Below, piece by piece: positions 61,198-64,000 of a DNA stretch of 64,000 nt (position 1 is its first letter; each line of letters opens with the position of its first letter). A program made the position numbers and the translations under genes. Location of the stretch: contig NZ_CP017113.1 of the NCBI RefSeq assembly GCF_001720465.1, forward strand, positions 310,001 to 374,000, read 5' to 3'. The notes under the pieces were generated by a model. The model saw nothing but the letters and a program-made list of their open reading frames with translations. It was not told where the DNA came from and ran no database searches. The DNA is from Porphyrobacter sp. LM 6 (lineage in GTDB: Bacteria > Pseudomonadota > Alphaproteobacteria > Sphingomonadales > Sphingomonadaceae).

Positions 61198-63198
61198 ATG
61201 ACCGAACTGCTCAAGATCAGCCTCCCCGATGGATCGGTGCGCGAAGTGCCTCCCGGTTCGACCCCGGCGGATATTGCCGCGGCCATCGGCCCCGGGCTTG
61301 CCAAGGCGGCGCTTGCGGCGCGGGTGAACGGGGAACTGCGCGATCTGGCGCGGCCGTTCGACGGCGATGCCGAACTGGCGCTGGTCACCGCGCGTGACGA
61401 GGCCGATGCGCTCGACCTCGCTCGTCACGACTATGCCCACGTCCTCGCCGAAGCGGTGCAGGCGCTGTGGCCCGGCACGCAGATCACCTTCGGCCCGGCG
61501 ACCGACGACGGCTTCTACTATGACGTGAAGGCGCCCGAAGGCCGCGAGCCGTTCGGCATGGACGATCTGCCCGCGATCGAGGAGCAGATGCGCGCGATCA
61601 TCCGCGCCGACAAGCCGCTCACCCGCGAAGTGTGGAGCCGCGAGGATCTGATCGCCAAGTGGTCGGCCGAGGGTGAAGTGTTCAAGGCCGAATGGGCCAA
61701 GGAACTGCCCGAGGGCGAGGAGCTGACGGTCTATTGGAGCGGCAAGGACTGGCTCGACATGTGCCGCGGCCCGCACCTGCCGAGCACCGGCAAGCTCGAT
61801 CCCGAAGCCTTCAAGCTGATGCGCGTCGCAGGCGCTTACTGGCGCGGCGACCAGAACAACGCGCAGCTCACGCGCATCTACGGCACCGGCTGGCTCAACA
61901 AGAAGCAGCTTCAGGCTCACCTCACGCGGCTGGAAGAGGCGGCCAAGCGCGACCACCGCAAGCTGGGGCGCGAGATGGACCTGTTCCACTTGCAGGAAGA
62001 GGCCCACGGCTCGGTCTTCTGGCACCCCAAGGGCTACCGCATCTGGCGCGAGCTCGAAGCCTATATGCGCCGCAAGATGGACGGCAGCGGGTACCGCGAG
62101 ATCAAGACCCCGCAGCTGATGGACGTGCGCCAGTGGACCCAGTCGGGTCACTGGGGGAAGTACGCGCAAAACATGTTCGCCGTCCCCGACATCGTCCCCG
62201 ATGTGGACGAGGAGAGCGGCGTCGCCTCGCCCAAGGTGGCTGACGATGCCGCGTGGATGGCGATCAAGCCGATGAACTGCCCCGCGCACGTGATGGTGTT
62301 CAAGCAGGGCATCACCTCCTACCGCGATCTCCCCATCCGCCTCGGCGAAATGGGCTGCTGCCACCGCAACGAGCCGCACGGCGCGCTCCACGGGCTGATG
62401 CGCGTGCGCCAGTTCACGCAGGACGATGCGCACATCTTCTGCACCGAGGGGCAGGTGGTGAGCGAAGTGCAGGCTTTCATCGCGCTGGCCGATAGCGTCT
62501 ATCGCGACTTCGGCTTCACCTATGACATCAAGCTCGCCCTGCGCCCCGAAAAGCGCTTCGGCAGCGACGCTGATTGGGACAAGGCCGAGCAGGAACTGCG
62601 CGATGCGGTGGCGGCCAACGGCCTCGAATGCGAGGAACTGCCGGGCGAAGGCGCATTCTATGCGCCCAAGCTCGAATGGCACCTGACCGACGCGATCGGG
62701 CGCACCTGGCAGGTCGGCACGATCCAGTCGGACCGCGTGCTGCCCGAGCGGCTCGACGCGCATTACATCGGCGAGGATGGCGAAAAGCACCGCCCGGTGA
62801 TGCTCCACCGCGCGATCTTCGGCTCCTATGAGCGCTTCATCGGCATCCTGATCGAACACTTCGCTGGCAAGCTGCCCGCGTGGCTCGCCCCGGTGCAAGC
62901 GGTGGTGGCGACGATCGTGTCGGATGCCGACCCCTATGCCGAGGATGTCGCCGCCCAGCTGCGCGCGGCGGGCATCCGGGTGGAGACCGACACCCGCAAC
63001 GAGAAGATCAACTACAAGGTGCGCGAACATTCGCTCGCCAAGGTCCCGCATCTGCTGGTGGTCGGCAAGCGCGAGGCCGAGGAAGGCACCGTCGCCGTCC
63101 GCACGCTGGGCGCCGAGCACCAGAAGGTGATGCCGCTCGCCGAAGCGATCGCGATGCTACGGAGCGAAGCCACCCCGCCCGATCTCACCGTCAGCTGA
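61198..63198 (+). CDS. thrS: Threonine-tRNA ligase
   Basis: 666 residues, full length: TGS domain (1-62, [27 protein letters not shown]), editing domain ([43 protein letters not shown] with the zinc-type His/Cys), class II catalytic core with motif 1 ([11 protein letters not shown]), zinc-binding Cys in [11 protein letters not shown], motif 2 ([28 protein letters not shown]), motif 3 ([18 protein letters not shown]), and the anticodon-binding domain ([21 protein letters not shown]). It charges tRNA-Thr. Controlled by the attenuator upstream, which should couple its level to threonyl-tRNA supply. The TauE gene starts 11 bases after its stop. Confidence 0.97.
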   Translation: MTELLKISLPDGSVREVPPGSTPADIAAAIGPGLAKAALAARVNGELRDLARPFDGDAELALVTARDEADALDLARHDYAHVLAEAVQALWPGTQITFGPATDDGFYYDVKAPEGREPFGMDDLPAIEEQMRAIIRADKPLTREVWSREDLIAKWSAEGEVFKAEWAKELPEGEELTVYWSGKDWLDMCRGPHLPSTGKLDPEAFKLMRVAGAYWRGDQNNAQLTRIYGTGWLNKKQLQAHLTRLEEAAKRDHRKLGREMDLFHLQEEAHGSVFWHPKGYRIWRELEAYMRRKMDGSGYREIKTPQLMDVRQWTQSGHWGKYAQNMFAVPDIVPDVDEESGVASPKVADDAAWMAIKPMNCPAHVMVFKQGITSYRDLPIRLGEMGCCHRNEPHGALHGLMRVRQFTQDDAHIFCTEGQVVSEVQAFIALADSVYRDFGFTYDIKLALRPEKRFGSDADWDKAEQELRDAVAANGLECEELPGEGAFYAPKLEWHLTDAIGRTWQVGTIQSDRVLPERLDAHYIGEDGEKHRPVMLHRAIFGSYERFIGILIEHFAGKLPAWLAPVQAVVATIVSDADPYAEDVAAQLRAAGIRVETDTRNEKINYKVREHSLAKVPHLLVVGKREAEEGTVAVRTLGAEHQKVMPLAEAIAMLRSEATPPDLTVS

Positions 63199-63209
63199 CG
63201 CCAGAGGCG

Positions 63210-63953
63210 GTGGAACTCCCCGGCGGCTTTACCGCGCTCCAAGTCGCGGTGGCGCTTGGCGCGGCATTGGGCTCCGCCTTCGTGCGCGGGCTGACCGGGT
63301 TCGGCATGGCGATCCTGCTGGTGCCGATCCTCGCGCTGGCCCTGCCGCCGGTCGAAGCCGTGGTGCTGACCAATGCGCTGGCGCTGATGATCGGCGCGAG
63401 CGAGGTGCGACAGCTGGCGCGCGAGGCGGAAGGCACGGCTTGGGCGATCGGCGGCCTCGTCGTTCTGACCACCCCGATCGGTCTCTATGCCCTGTCGCTA
63501 ACCGGCGTGGATGTGGCGCGGCTGGTGATCGCGCTGATCGCCGTCAGTGCCTTCATAGCGATCCTTCTGCCCCGGCGCGGGGCGGGGGTGCCGGGCCGCG
63601 GGGTGACCGGCGCGGTGGGGGTGATGAGCGGGCTGATGACAGGCTATGCCGGAATGCCCGGGCCGCCGGTGGTGCCCTATTACACCGGTCGCGATCTGCC
63701 GCGCGCCACCGCCAAGGCCTCGATGCAGCTGATCTTCACCATCGCCGCGAGCACCGGCCTCGTCACCGCGACATGGCTCGGGATTCTGCGCTGGGAACTG
63801 CTGCTGTTTGCGGTCCTGTTGCTGCCTGCCGTGCTGATCGGCAACCGGCTGGGCGCCAAGGTTTCGGGACGGATCAGCGACCCGGTCTGGCGCGCAGCCG
63901 TCGGACTAGCGCTAGGCGGCGCTGCGCTGGGGGCGCTGCTGAAGGTGCTTTAG
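63210..63953 (+). CDS. Sulfite exporter TauE/SafE family membrane protein
   Basis: 247 residues with about seven or eight membrane helices in two related halves. The TauE/SafE signature is visible at both halves: GSAFVRGLTGFGMAILLVPILAL and GVMSGLMTGYAGMPGPPVVPYYTG. Members export sulfite, sulfoacetate or other organosulfonates. Start is GTG at 63210, the only one near the domain start, with a weak cagagg just before; the first in-domain ATG (63306) would remove helix 1. Its stop overlaps a gene on the opposite strand by four bases. Confidence 0.85.
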   Translation: MELPGGFTALQVAVALGAALGSAFVRGLTGFGMAILLVPILALALPPVEAVVLTNALALMIGASEVRQLAREAEGTAWAIGGLVVLTTPIGLYALSLTGVDVARLVIALIAVSAFIAILLPRRGAGVPGRGVTGAVGVMSGLMTGYAGMPGPPVVPYYTGRDLPRATAKASMQLIFTIAASTGLVTATWLGILRWELLLFAVLLLPAVLIGNRLGAKVSGRISDPVWRAAVGLALGGAALGALLKVL

Positions 63954-64000
63954 GCGACCCAGCGCGCGGCGAGCACCTTGCCGCCGTTCGGCTGGCGCAG
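63950..64000 (-). CDS. C-terminal end of a minus-strand gene
   Basis: The last 16 codons of a gene that lies beyond the right edge: the residues end GGKVLAARWVA before TAA (63952-63950). The frame is open to the window edge and abuts the TauE stop by four bases, as neighbouring convergent genes do here. The product cannot be recognised from this end. Confidence 0.5.
   Translation of the reverse strand: MRQPNGGKVLAARWVA

Overview
GC-rich (roughly two thirds G+C), densely coded chromosomal DNA of an alphaproteobacterium, most likely Sphingomonadales, family Erythrobacteraceae (Erythrobacter/Porphyrobacter type). Support: an xseA-DUF2093 pair, MmcB under an alphaproteobacterial LexA box (GTTC-N7-GTTC), a CYP153-like P450, a large NAD-dependent glutamate dehydrogenase, many sphingomonad-type exported proteins, and extragenic repeats of the kind that give spurious 'VERSRDT' peptides. 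No phage, transposase, CRISPR or defence island was seen; this is core and near-core genome, so the new material is mostly cis-regulatory and repeat structure.

Layout. 1-3616 (minus): SDR, E1 alpha, E1 beta, a free-standing lipoyl domain, a SnoaL-like protein and an NmrA-like protein, probably one operon. 3856-9475: histidine phosphatase, purD and xseA diverging from overlapping start codons, DUF2093, phytase-like esterase, rpmB, tadA. 9522-12610: lipoprotein esterase, a parS-like palindrome, RNase T2, membrane protein, nadC. 12750-21122: LytTR regulator and LytS-type kinase, two M48-type proteases around a DsbA-like protein, a PAS-like protein with an acidic middle, DUF2141 and a fatty acid hydroxylase. 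21163-24496: mmcB with SOS box, tRNA-Arg(CCG), and a lipid kinase overlapped by a nucleotidyltransferase-like gene. 25270-29422: rpe, heparinase II/III, purH. 29737-36289: msrA, a Fur-family regulator, dxs, mlaA, crotonase, nnrU. 36350-40745: two exported amidohydrolases, one without its metal-binding motif, and a POT transporter. 41060-44844: YtrA-type GntR, ihfB, Kef-type antiporter, tRNA-Leu(UAA), tandem PilZ protein. 44854-51523: exported msrB, CYP153-like P450, ABC exporter pair, queG, ferredoxin-reductase-like flavoprotein. 51715-63953: glutamate dehydrogenase, LLM oxidoreductase, TPR protein, hydrolase, PhoD phosphatase, thrS behind a threonine-rich leader peptide, and a TauE/SafE transporter.

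Strongest observations. (1) Upstream of thrS is a 23-residue leader peptide with eight Thr codons, followed by mutually exclusive hairpins: a classical attenuator layout on a tRNA synthetase gene. (2) A perfect 16-bp parS-like palindrome lies at 10526-10541. (3) A family of extragenic hairpins with GGAG/CTCC loops next to a CCGAGGA box recurs at least five times; a related pair (3710-3752, 41944-41986) differs almost only by compensatory changes in its arms. (4) An 87-bp inverted repeat with 30-bp perfect arms lies upstream of the ferredoxin-reductase-like gene. (5) The first operon pairs a complete E1 with a lone lipoyl domain and an SDR whose catalytic Tyr is Phe.

Coordinates and motifs were read by eye. 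Family names come from recognised motifs, not from database searches.
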